Positions 7,560-15,379 of a DNA stretch of 64,000 bases are shown here, piece by piece. This DNA is from Citrobacter sp. wls619 (GTDB lineage Bacteria > Pseudomonadota > Gammaproteobacteria > Enterobacterales > Enterobacteriaceae): contig NZ_SZXJ01000042.1 in assembly GCF_005281345.1 (NCBI RefSeq), forward strand, positions 21,449 through 85,448, in the 5' to 3' direction. A program made the translations under genes and the position numbers. A model generated the notes under the pieces. It saw nothing but the letters and a program-made list of their open reading frames with translations, did not search any database and was not told where the DNA came from. The stretch's first letter is position 1, and each line of letters starts with the position of its first letter.

Positions 7560-8483
7560 CTAATTTTTTGGCCTCTTCCAGGGCACGCCATTTGCCATCC
7601 AGTCTTCGGCAATCATGTCGACAAATCCGCGTATTCTGGGTGATAAATGGCGTTTGCTGGGATAAATAATTCTCACGGGTTCAGGGTCAACTTTGAACTC
7701 CGTCAGAATGGCGGTTAATTCACCGCATTCCAGTGACTGGAATGCCAGGTAATCAGGCAACTGAATGATGCCAAACCCGGCGATAGCGGAAGAAAGCATT
7801 GCTTCTGAACTGTCGATATCCATTCGCCCCGGCCCGTCGTAGAGATAGTATCCCTCAGGAGTTTGATACCGCCAGACACGGCGTTTATCGGCGCTGCGGA
7901 AAAAGATGGTGTCGTGCCTGGAGAGATCTTCGGGCACAACGGGTACGCCGCGTAAAGAGAGGTATTCCGGTGAAGCGCAGGTCACCATGTGCTGAGTGGC
8001 AATGGTTCGGGTTAAGATCCTGGAGTCATCTTTTGGCTCGCCAATACGAATGGCGATGTCAAATCCCTCCTCGATCAAATCAACATAGCGATCGCTGAAC
8101 ACGATATCGGCTCGTAATTCTGGCCATTTTTTTAAGAATCTGTCGATCACCGGAAGTATATGCCGCTGCCCAAGAGACAGCGGCGCGGTAAGGCGAAGCG
8201 TGCCCGTCGGTTTTTCCCGCCGCAGCGCCATAGTGGCATCGACCTCTTCCAGATCCTCCAGAATCTGTTTGCACCGGTCATACATAATTCGCCCTTCTTC
8301 CGTCAGGCTGAGCTGTCGTGTTGTTCTGTTAAGAAGACGCACACCCAGTTGCGCTTCCAGCCGCGTAATGCTTTTGCCAATCGCCGACCGTGACAGGCCA
8401 ACGCTTGACGACGCACGGGTGTAACTTCCCGAGTCAACAGCCGCGACGAAGGCGGCAATATCACCAATACGGTTCAGTTCCAT
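7560..8483 (-). CDS. LysR-family regulator of the flavoenzyme cluster
   Basis: The 307-residue protein has the LysR layout: an N-terminal winged helix-turn-helix (residues 1-65, with SGSYTRASSSVGLSRSAIGKS) and a two-lobed ligand domain beginning at GTLRLTAPLSLG. It belongs to the CrgA/DmlR-like subgroup (LLNRTTRQLSLTEEGR). The gene is divergent from the SnoaL-like/FMN reductase pair. The three-arm operator at 8513-8539 lies in the gap, and three more copies precede the oxidoreductase genes. That distribution makes it the probable regulator of all of them. The inducer is unknown. Confidence 0.9.
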   Translation of the reverse strand: MELNRIGDIAAFVAAVDSGSYTRASSSVGLSRSAIGKSITRLEAQLGVRLLNRTTRQLSLTEEGRIMYDRCKQILEDLEEVDATMALRREKPTGTLRLTAPLSLGQRHILPVIDRFLKKWPELRADIVFSDRYVDLIEEGFDIAIRIGEPKDDSRILTRTIATQHMVTCASPEYLSLRGVPVVPEDLSRHDTIFFRSADKRRVWRYQTPEGYYLYDGPGRMDIDSSEAMLSSAIAGFGIIQLPDYLAFQSLECGELTAILTEFKVDPEPVRIIYPSKRHLSPRIRGFVDMIAEDWMANGVPWKRPKN

Positions 8484-8512
8484 CAGCTCACTCTCTTCAT
8501 GGAAGCGCCTGC

Positions 8513-8539
8513 TTCCCGTGATATGGGAATCACATTCCC
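8513..8539 (+). promoter_or_regulatory. LysR-type operator, copy 4 (inverted)
   Basis: On the plus strand it reads TTCCC-N7-GGGAA-N5-TTCCC, the mirror of copies 1-3. It therefore presents the same face to the rightward gene at 8688 as the other copies present to their leftward genes. It is 29 bases from the LysR start codon, which also suits autoregulation. Confidence 0.72.
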
Positions 8540-8687
8540 CAAATTTTCGATTACTCTTCGCATTAGCTTAACAACAAGCCATTAACAGAGAAGCTTTATT
8601 TTTCGTACATCTGCTATGCAGCACGTTTAACTAACCGACTTCCCACAGAAAAAGTGGCGAAGTCATACTCAGGAAGTGAAAAAATTC

Positions 8688-9599
8688 ATGATGTTAAAAG
8701 AATCTGACGCCATCCTTGATGAAGTGATTACCGCATGGTCAGGTAAACGCCACTGGCCATCATTTATGGGCGATAATATCGTCTACGAAAGTAATCACCA
8801 GGGAAGTGCCACGGGAGAATTTGCCGTCAGGCAACTGTTTGAAGATAACTTTCCGGGTGGAATGACCGTACATGTAAACACCACCAATAAAGTTGTCCGG
8901 TCACAAACCCAATCCAGTACTATCGCCGCCTATTTTTACGGGAGAACCACTGATACACGTTTGCAGAATAACGACGACGTGAATTTCGGCGGAATGATTG
9001 TGATTAATACTTTCAGCGGATCTGTCGAACGCGTACGCGTCCATATGAACTGGCTAAAAGGTAACAAGAATATTGTGCATCACTGGCACTTCCCCTATGA
9101 ACGCCAATGGCAGCCAGGGGACAGTGTTTCGCCTCTGATCAGTGAAATTGACGCTCCGTGGCACGCCTACAAGCAAGCGCATACACCTTTAAGTGATGAA
9201 GACGCAATTTCTGAAGCCTGGTTCCAGTACGCATGGGCGCTGGATATGGCGGATTATAGCTTGTTTAACGGCGCATTTTCCGACGATGCGAGCGCGGACT
9301 TACCCCCTATGGGAAAACTGAAAGGGCGTCGCATGCTGGTCTCAACACTAAAAGCCTTCAGAATGCCCTGGCCCTGGATTCAGCATTACGGTGTTCCATT
9401 GCAAATCGACATCGCTGAAGACCGCCAGTCTGCCTCATTTTTACTTGGCCGAATTATTCCGGAGCAAGATAAAACGGCTGACGGCGAAGCATTGTACGGC
9501 GCACATTATAAAATTGAGCTGAAAAAAGAGGGCAGCGAATGGAAGATGTCGCGCATGGATTATTTCCCAGGATGGTTCACCGTCAAAAATGAGGGCTAA
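8688..9599 (+). CDS. Tandem SnoaL/NTF2-like protein
   Basis: The 303-residue protein seems to hold two NTF2-fold units. The first half has AWSGKRHWPSFMGDNIVYESN and conserved aromatic positions. The second half (about 165-300) has AWFQYAWALDMADYSLFNGAF and ends KEGSEWKMSRMDYFPGW, the SnoaL_4-like pattern. NTF2-like domains act as small-molecule hydratases, cyclases or isomerases, or as binding proteins; which applies here is unknown. GTG 8676 is an in-frame alternative start, but AGGAAG at 8671 is better spaced for ATG 8688. It is first in a two-gene unit with the FMN reductase, behind operator copy 4. Confidence 0.78.
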   Translation: MMLKESDAILDEVITAWSGKRHWPSFMGDNIVYESNHQGSATGEFAVRQLFEDNFPGGMTVHVNTTNKVVRSQTQSSTIAAYFYGRTTDTRLQNNDDVNFGGMIVINTFSGSVERVRVHMNWLKGNKNIVHHWHFPYERQWQPGDSVSPLISEIDAPWHAYKQAHTPLSDEDAISEAWFQYAWALDMADYSLFNGAFSDDASADLPPMGKLKGRRMLVSTLKAFRMPWPWIQHYGVPLQIDIAEDRQSASFLLGRIIPEQDKTADGEALYGAHYKIELKKEGSEWKMSRMDYFPGWFTVKNEG

Positions 9600-9625
9600 T
9601 ATTGCGTTATGCAGGGGCATCTATC

Positions 9626-10147
9626 ATGAATAAGATAATAGGTTTAACTGGCGTTTTAAATACCCCCTCAAGGACAGAGGGACTGGTCAGTCATTTAACA
9701 GAAGCATTCGTTTCCGGAACTGGATTTACGCATTCTGTTATCACCCTGAATGACTTTGGTGAAAGCCTGCCATTAGCAAGAAAAATCGAGGATCTCGACC
9801 AGAATGCTGGTGTTTTGGTTGATGAAATCGTCAACGCAGATGCACTTATCATCGGCGTACCTACCTGGAACGCGGGTTATCCGGGGATGTTCAAACATTT
9901 ATTCGATCTCATTCCTCCGGATGCCATTGCCGATAAACCCGTAATATTATCTGCAACGGGAGGTTCCGATCGTCACGCATTAATGCCCGAGTACCAGTTG
10001 CGGCCATTATTTACCTATTTACGGGCGCGTGTCGCAACAACGACGTTGTTTGCCACTACGAATGATTTTGATGGCCATCAACCTTCTCCGGAATTTGAAA
10101 AAAGAATGCTTCGCGCAGTGGATGAATTAAAAGCGCTGGTTTATTGA
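9626..10147 (+). CDS. NAD(P)H-dependent FMN reductase (SsuE/MsuE-like)
   Basis: The 173-residue protein is a flavodoxin-fold reductase. It has the phosphate-binding loop GLTGVLNTPSRT at the N-terminus and the family signature GVPTWNAGYPGMFKHLFDL near the middle. Such enzymes supply free reduced FMN to two-component monooxygenases, which fits the two luciferase-like enzymes of this cluster (inference). ATG 9626 is preceded by AGGGG at 8-nt spacing; an in-frame start at 9602 lies too close to the preceding stop. It follows the SnoaL-like gene by 26 bases and is probably co-transcribed with it. Confidence 0.88.
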   Translation: MNKIIGLTGVLNTPSRTEGLVSHLTEAFVSGTGFTHSVITLNDFGESLPLARKIEDLDQNAGVLVDEIVNADALIIGVPTWNAGYPGMFKHLFDLIPPDAIADKPVILSATGGSDRHALMPEYQLRPLFTYLRARVATTTLFATTNDFDGHQPSPEFEKRMLRAVDELKALVY

Positions 10148-10188
10148 TTCCAAAGCAAAGATTCAGGAACAGAAACAAAGGTAAATTT

Positions 10189-10626
10189 ATGCTCAGCAGA
10201 CAGTCAATGCGAAACGGCAATTTTCTCCGTTATCACGAGGAGTTAGTTGCCAGCAAAGGATACTGGAGCGCTGAGATGCTGAGAGCCTCAATGCAATCCA
10301 TCCTTGAAGAGCGCCCCGCCGGGGCGCCCGTCTGGCTATTCGCGTACGGTTCTTTAATGTGGAATCCCACCATTGCGATAGAAGAAATGCAGCGAGCCAG
10401 AATCGAGGGTTGACAACGATGTTTCTGCATACGATTACTGACCGGTAGAGCAACGCCAGAGTACCCGGGAAGAATGTTGTCTCTGGATGAAGGCGGCATG
10501 ACGGAAGGTATGATTTTCAGGCTCCCGGAATGCTCGATGGAAAGTGAGTCCAGCATTAGCTGGATGCACGAAATGATAACGAAAAGCGCCATAAATCAGG
10601 GCGCTCCAAGCTACTTATATTGCTGA
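10189..10626 (+). pseudogene. ChaC-like gamma-glutamylcyclotransferase, nonsense-interrupted and truncated
   Basis: The frame from ATG 10189 (AAGG ahead) carries the ChaC glycine motif region VWLFAYGSLMWNP and continues to a TGA at 10411. Reading on in the same frame restores the family sequence: QRCFCIRLLTGRATPEYPGRM, then LDEGG and ISWMHEMIT. The TGA sits exactly where the family has Trp (GW.R.FC.R). After HEMIT the homology ends, and a short non-homologous tail stops at 10626, so the catalytic and C-terminal part is deleted. ChaC proteins cleave glutathione to 5-oxoproline and Cys-Gly. This copy cannot be active. Confidence 0.75.
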
Positions 10627-11087
10627 TAGAAAAGGATAATCAATATATCCTTTTTCGTTCCCATCAAAGAAGATTTCACTGTCAGCAATATGAATTTAGC
10701 ATCTTCCTGTATTACTAAAAATGCGAGCCTCTTGGAGCCTTAAGAACTGTCAGAGGAAATTGGTAGGATGGCCAAATCATTCCCGACAATGCCGCGTAAG
10801 TATTCCTGCAAAACAAACCATCAACTTTTAGAGAGCCTCTGGCACTCCAACGTCCGTTCCTGGCACAGAGCAGATTTTTTGACGCTCACCCTGGCTACCC
10901 ATCCTTCATATGTAGAGTTCGCCATAAAACGATCAATACGTGAAGCGAAGCGTATAAGACCGTTTTAAGTAATCGGCAACGATGGGTGGTCATTCTAGCG
11001 GTCTTGACAGAAAGGGAATTCAGGTTTAGCTTATTTATTATACAGTTACTGGCAAAGGCGATCCCAGTCAGAGCAGCCATATTTGAG
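10627..11087. other. 461-bp stretch without a supportable gene
   Basis: Short open frames exist on both strands (for example 66 codons at 10768) but none has a recognisable product, good ribosome site or conserved motif. The stretch lies between two decayed genes and is probably degraded accessory DNA. An imperfect inverted repeat occurs around 10927-10967. Confidence 0.5.
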
Positions 11088-11126
11088 AAGCCTGCTTAAG
11101 GAAACTTGAGCGGGCTTTTTGCTTTT
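11088..11126 (+). terminator. Strong intrinsic terminator with no obvious upstream gene
   Basis: A 13-bp stem (11088-11100 with 11105-11117) capped by a GAAA tetraloop is followed by TTTGCTTTT on the plus strand. It would end rightward transcription entering from the gene-free stretch. Read leftward, the toxin remnant also ends toward it, but the T-tract is poorer on that strand. Confidence 0.75.
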
Positions 11127-11153
11127 CTACGTTTGTTAATCACACCGAAAGCC

Positions 11154-11485
11154 TCAGCTTAGAATGGCTTCCAGTCGGGCCAGTACTTCATTACGACAGC
11201 GTCGGGTATACGTTCCAGACACTTACCGTTCCGGGCTCCCATATCAATCGTTCTGGGTTGGTCGCAGCGAATAACGCCCGTTGTTTTGGTTCCCGCCCCG
11301 TCCAGGGAGACGGTAAAACCGGCTACGCGGGCGAAGTTTTCGCCGCTGGTGACGGGAACGACAACGAGTAGCCGGGTGCACTTATTAAATGATGTCTTCG
11401 ATACGATAAGCACCGGACACTTTCCGCTTTGTTCATGTCCGGCTGTAGGTTCCAGTGAGACGAGCCAGATTTCCCCTCTGTCCAT
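11154..11485 (-). pseudogene. MazF/PemK-family toxin with frameshifted C-terminus
   Basis: The frame from ATG 11485 begins MDRGEIWLVSLEPTAGHEQSG and has FARVAGFTVSL and GVIRCDQPRTIDM, the MazF-type endoribonuclease pattern (ChpB/PemK-like; toxins of this fold cut mRNA). It then runs into an atypical tail and stops at 11159. Inserting one base near 11193-11195 restores the family ending VVNEVLARLEAILS with a stop at 11154, so a single-base deletion is the simplest explanation. The conserved core is otherwise intact, and some activity cannot be excluded from sequence. The partner antitoxin is only a fragment, consistent with an inactive module. Confidence 0.7.
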
Positions 11486-11575
11486 TTACAGGATCTCCTT
11501 ACCCACCGCAGGCGCATCAATCCATTCCCGACCCTCTTCACTCATTTCGGCGTGCGGATCGCACTGCGCCATCAG
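11486..11575 (-). pseudogene. C-terminal fragment of a MazE/ChpS-like antitoxin
   Basis: Only 29 codons remain, reading LMAQCDPHAEMSEEGREW and ending APAVGKEIL, the toxin-binding tail of the antitoxin usually coupled to this toxin. The stop is one base before the toxin ATG, as in intact pairs. The DNA-binding N-terminus is gone: the tautomerase gene ends three bases upstream, marking a deletion junction. A toxin gene without its antitoxin is normally tolerated only if the toxin is dead, which agrees with the frameshift next door. Confidence 0.75.
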
Positions 11576-11577
11576 AT

Positions 11578-11787
11578 TCACTCTTTACTGGCTTTTTTAC
11601 GCAATTCGGTCACCGGTACGCCACCAATCCCCCAGTTATCCGTTTCGACTTCGTCAATAACCACAATAGTGGTGTTAGGATTTTTGTTAAGCACATCCAC
11701 CAGTAGCTGAGTAACCCCTTCCATCAGCTGTTTCTTTTGTTTATCGGTAGCACCTTCTTTGGTGATCTTAATATTTACGTAGGGCAT
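11578..11787 (-). CDS. 4-oxalocrotonate tautomerase-family protein
   Basis: The 69-residue protein starts MPYVNIKITKEGATDKQK. Removing Met exposes the catalytic Pro1 of this superfamily. IGGVPVTELRKK near the C-terminus matches the family end. Members catalyse keto-enol tautomerisation of small acids and form hexamers; the substrate here is unknown. AGGAGT sits seven bases before ATG 11787, which decides the start over the much longer open frame upstream. Its stop is immediately followed by the antitoxin remnant. Confidence 0.85.
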   Translation of the reverse strand: MPYVNIKITKEGATDKQKKQLMEGVTQLLVDVLNKNPNTTIVVIDEVETDNWGIGGVPVTELRKKASKE

Positions 11788-11938
11788 AAAAACTCCTGTA
11801 AACCAGATAATTATGGGAAATGCGCACAGATAGAAGAACGCAAACCCGTTAAACAGCAGAACAGAGCCATACTGCTTTTGAAAACGAATTCTGCCGGAAG
11901 AGTTATTAAGGTTATTAGCTGAAATATAACTAATATCA

Positions 11939-13126
11939 TTATTTTCCAAAACAACCAGAATATTTACCTTTGTTGTATTGCAAATAACTCATCGCTGCTG
12001 CGATAAATAACGAGACGGCGCCCAGCAATATGGAGTAAGTCATGCCATTTTTATTACTCTGAAAGACACTGACGACTAATGGGCCAAGGATCTGCCCCAC
12101 CCCATATGTCAGCGTAACAAGACCGAGGAGATTAATCTTTTGGGGCGCGCTTATTTTTCTAGCCAGCGGCATGACTAATGAGCTTGTACCCATAAATGTG
12201 CCACCAAATCCAATGCAGCTAATGGTTAACAGCAGTGGCGAGTTAATAAATATGGCCATGACTACGCAACTCGCTTGCACAATTAAGTTAATGCTCAGGC
12301 AGAATAATATATTCCATTTGCGAGCCGCCCATAGCCAGCCATAGCAGCCAGGAATAACGGCAAGACCGACAATAGACCAGATATGGTCGGCTAAAAAATT
12401 GTTGCCAACACCCCGGGCCATTAACGGCAAATACGTGGCGACAATGATATAACCGAATCCCGCCAGGCCATACAGTAAAGCTAAATTCCACCACTGGATA
12501 TCCGACTCCGCACCTGCGGCAGTTTTTACGGGGGAGATCATATGCTTATCTTTCGGCAATAACATCGTCAGTATGACAAAAAGTATCGCTGAAATGATGG
12601 CTGCACCAATCCACAACACATGTGAATTTAAGGCGTAGGATACGCCAGCAATGACATACTCATTGCCGATAAAAATACCCATTCCTACGCCCGAAAACAA
12701 AGAGGCGATAACAAAAGGGTTATGGGTATGTTGAAGGACCAGCATTGAACCAAATATCATCATTCCCGCGCTTGCCACACCGGCGAGGAACCTGATTAAC
12801 AAAATAATTTCTGCCTGGGTCACTTTTGCCATCAAAAAAATCAGCATGACGGTAAGTAGTGCTGAGACCAGTAACGACACTCTTAACTTATTGACCGCGC
12901 TAAAAATACCAAAAGAGAAAAGAAGGCTGCCAACAAGGTATCCTGCGTAGTTGGCGCTGGCAATTATTGATAATTGTGAAAAGGTAAACAGTCCTTCATG
13001 CAGCATAACCGGGAGCATAGGCGTATATAAAAAGCGCCCAATGCCCATTCCTAAGGTCAGGACGATCATACCAAATACAGCAGTACGCAACTGACGGAGG
13101 CCAACAGCACTGTGATTGAGATCCAT
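11939..13126 (-). CDS. MFS transporter, YbfB/YjiJ family
   Basis: The 395-residue protein has 12 predicted membrane segments and the YbfB/YjiJ-type opening GMIVLTLGMGIGRFLYTPMLPVM, with ASANYAGYLVGS in the second helix. These are inner-membrane carriers of unknown substrate. GAGG precedes ATG 13126. It is divergent from a LysR gene 107 bases away, an arrangement common for this family, so that protein probably controls it. The C-terminus (about 380-395) is short and basic. Confidence 0.85.
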   Translation of the reverse strand: MDLNHSAVGLRQLRTAVFGMIVLTLGMGIGRFLYTPMLPVMLHEGLFTFSQLSIIASANYAGYLVGSLLFSFGIFSAVNKLRVSLLVSALLTVMLIFLMAKVTQAEIILLIRFLAGVASAGMMIFGSMLVLQHTHNPFVIASLFSGVGMGIFIGNEYVIAGVSYALNSHVLWIGAAIISAILFVILTMLLPKDKHMISPVKTAAGAESDIQWWNLALLYGLAGFGYIIVATYLPLMARGVGNNFLADHIWSIVGLAVIPGCYGWLWAARKWNILFCLSINLIVQASCVVMAIFINSPLLLTISCIGFGGTFMGTSSLVMPLARKISAPQKINLLGLVTLTYGVGQILGPLVVSVFQSNKNGMTYSILLGAVSLFIAAAMSYLQYNKGKYSGCFGK

Positions 13127-13233
13127 ATTTTGGCCTCAAAAGACGAATTAAGTTTGATTGTTATATTACACAAGTAAATGATGATAAAAAGTTAATAAAA
13201 ATGACGAAAACATTCACTTTGAGTGATGCCTCT

Positions 13234-14106
13234 ATGAACAGTACCTCTCTGAACTTGTTTAAAACGGTGGCGGAAACGGGCTCCATATCCGCTGCTGCAC
13301 GTAGTCTGCACTGCGTGTCTTCGAATGTCACAACCCGCCTTAAACAGCTGGAAGCCAGCCTTGATGTCTCTCTGTTTGTGCGCGAGAAAAATCGACTTTA
13401 CATTACCCCTGAGGGCGAGCTGCTTTTGCGCTACGCCAACAAAATTCTGGCGTTGTTAGAGGAAGCGGAATTGTCGATGCTGGGAACAAAAGTGGCGGGG
13501 CCATTGCGTATTGGTGCCATGGAAACGACCGCAGCGGTACGTCTCCCTTCGATACTGGCGGATTTCCATCGCGAAATGCCTTCCATTGAGTTAAACCTAA
13601 AAACCTCCCCTACTGAGGCGTTGGTGCAACACATTCTGAACAATGAACTGGAAATCGCATTCGTTGCCGATCATCAGGGGCTGCATATGGAAAATTCGCC
13701 CCTGCAATCACACGTGTTATGTCAGGAAACGCTGGTACTGGTAACGGCAGCAGAGCACCAGAATGTCATTACTGGTGCTGACCTCCAGGTGACAAGGCCG
13801 CTGGTCTTTGTTAAAGGGTGTAACTATCGCTCCCGCCTGGGAGAATGGCTGCGCCTACAGGGGGTCGATTACGCCGATCCTCTGGAATTTGGCTCTTTTC
13901 AGGCGATCCTTGGCTGTGTGAGTGCCGGGATGGGGATTGCGCTGTTGCCGGAGAGTGTTGTCAGACAGTATGAGAATAACTTCCCTATCCGCAGCCATAC
14001 GATTACGCCACAGATAGGTAACGTGAACACCATGATGATATGGCTAAAAAGCCGCGAAGTCAGCCGGGTACTTAATCACTTTGTCTCGTTTATTACACGG
14101 GCTTAA
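13234..14106 (+). CDS. LysR-family transcriptional regulator (divergent to MFS gene)
   Basis: From ATG 13234 the 290-residue protein begins MNSTSLNLFKTVAETGSIS, a standard LysR helix-turn-helix opening, with AARSLHCVSSNVTTRLKQLE as the recognition region. The ligand domain starts at GPLRIGAMETTAAVRLP and contains GFSAILG-like and GIALLPESVV elements. ATG 13201 would add 11 residues before the fold and has no ribosome site, so the internal start is preferred. It is likely the regulator of the divergent MFS gene. The sequence resembles the PtrR/YneJ-like subgroup, but I do not assign a function. Confidence 0.88.
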   Translation: MNSTSLNLFKTVAETGSISAAARSLHCVSSNVTTRLKQLEASLDVSLFVREKNRLYITPEGELLLRYANKILALLEEAELSMLGTKVAGPLRIGAMETTAAVRLPSILADFHREMPSIELNLKTSPTEALVQHILNNELEIAFVADHQGLHMENSPLQSHVLCQETLVLVTAAEHQNVITGADLQVTRPLVFVKGCNYRSRLGEWLRLQGVDYADPLEFGSFQAILGCVSAGMGIALLPESVVRQYENNFPIRSHTITPQIGNVNTMMIWLKSREVSRVLNHFVSFITRA

Positions 14107-14254
14107 GCGATTGCGTCGGGTCACGCCAGGCAGCCGGCAACCCAGTGCATTCATGGATGCTAAATATCTTATCCATCACAGGGACAGGCCGCTTCACACC
14201 GTTGATTAAAGTTATGTAAATGTAAATTATTTACACTTTGCAATGATTGTAATT

Positions 14255-14273
14255 GCTAGTGATTATCATTTAT
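14255..14273. promoter_or_regulatory. Putative Fur box before the iron transporter
   Basis: GCTAGTGATTATCATTTAT matches the 19-bp Fur consensus at about 13 positions, including the TGAT-ATCATT core. It lies 69 bases before the start of the ferric-binding protein gene, inside an AT-rich promoter-like stretch. This is the expected place for iron repression. Confidence 0.55.
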
Positions 14274-14341
14274 TGTACGCAGGCAAAAAATGAGCCCCTG
14301 CTCGGGTCACTGTACGTTCCAATTACGCTGGGATATAAACG

Positions 14342-15379
14342 ATGAATGCTCTGCCTCGCACTGGACTGCGCCGTATCACGCTTGCTTCTGCTCTGCTCCT
14401 CTCTGTCAGCCTGCCGGCTTTCGCCCAGGATGCGTTAACGCTGTATACCACCCGTGAACCGGGCCTGATTCAGCCCCTGCTTGATAGCTGGACGAAAACC
14501 AGCGGTATAAAAGTCAGCACGGTCTATATCAAAGACGGCATGCTAGAACGTGTTAAAGCGGAAGGTAAAAACTCCCCTGCCGACCTGCTGATGACCGTTG
14601 ACGCCGGGAACCTTATCGATTTAGTCGAAGCGGGTGTGACACAACCCGTAGAATCAGAAGCACTGAAAGCGGCTATTCCGGCCAATCTCCGCGGTGCAGA
14701 TAACCAGTGGTTTGCGCTGTCTATGCGTGCGCGTGTGTTGTACGCCGAGAAGTCAATGCCAATTGATAACTGGCATTACGAGCAACTCGCCAACCCTGAG
14801 TACAAAGGTAAAGTCTGTATCCGTTCCGGACAACACCCGTATAACACTGCATTGATTGCCGCCATGATCGCGCATCACGGCGAAGCAAAAACCGAAGAAT
14901 GGCTGCGGGGCGTGAAAGCGAATCTGGCACGTAAAGCGACTGGCGGCGACCGTGACGTTGCCCGCGATATCCTCGGGGGTATTTGCGATATTGGCCTGGC
15001 GAACTCCTATTACGTCGGCCATATGAAAAATGCCAAAGAAGGCAGCGATGCGCGTCAGTGGGGCGATGCAATTAAAGTCGTTAAGCCAACCTTTGAAAAT
15101 GGCGGCACGCACGTCAATATCAGCGGCGCTGCAGTAGCACGCTATGCCCCCAATAAGGCCGATGCCGTTAAGCTGATGGAATATCTGGTTTCCGCACCTG
15201 CCCAGCAGCAGTACGCGAAAGCGAACTTCGAATACCCGGTACTGAAAGGTGTCACTCTCGACCCAGTGATCAACGCCACAATTGGTGAGATCGACGTCGA
15301 TAAAATTCCGTTAACCGAAATCGTGAAATACCGTAAACAAGCAAGTCTGCTGGTAGATAAAGTTGGATTCGATCAATAA
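14342..15379 (+). CDS. Periplasmic ferric-iron-binding protein (FbpA/FutA-like)
   Basis: The 345-residue protein has a classical signal peptide (LALLLS-type core, cleavage after PAFA near residue 28) and the iron-binding-protein pattern LTLYTTREPGLIQPLLDSW. A pair of tyrosines in LANSYYVGHM (about 223-232) is typical of class II ferric-binding proteins. It should deliver Fe3+ to the permease encoded next. It is first of a three-gene unit behind a putative Fur box, and the permease frame overlaps its end. No name is assigned because several paralogous systems (fbp, afu, fut) look alike. Confidence 0.88.
   Translation: MNALPRTGLRRITLASALLLSVSLPAFAQDALTLYTTREPGLIQPLLDSWTKTSGIKVSTVYIKDGMLERVKAEGKNSPADLLMTVDAGNLIDLVEAGVTQPVESEALKAAIPANLRGADNQWFALSMRARVLYAEKSMPIDNWHYEQLANPEYKGKVCIRSGQHPYNTALIAAMIAHHGEAKTEEWLRGVKANLARKATGGDRDVARDILGGICDIGLANSYYVGHMKNAKEGSDARQWGDAIKVVKPTFENGGTHVNISGAAVARYAPNKADAVKLMEYLVSAPAQQQYAKANFEYPVLKGVTLDPVINATIGEIDVDKIPLTEIVKYRKQASLLVDKVGFDQ

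Noticed and set aside
10927..10967. Imperfect inverted repeat as an attC-like or IS end
   Set aside because: Core attC sequences and flanking target duplications are absent and the arms have several mismatches.
10768..10968. 66-codon rightward frame in the gene-free stretch
   Set aside because: No ribosome site, no recognisable domain and composition like non-coding DNA; left as unannotated.
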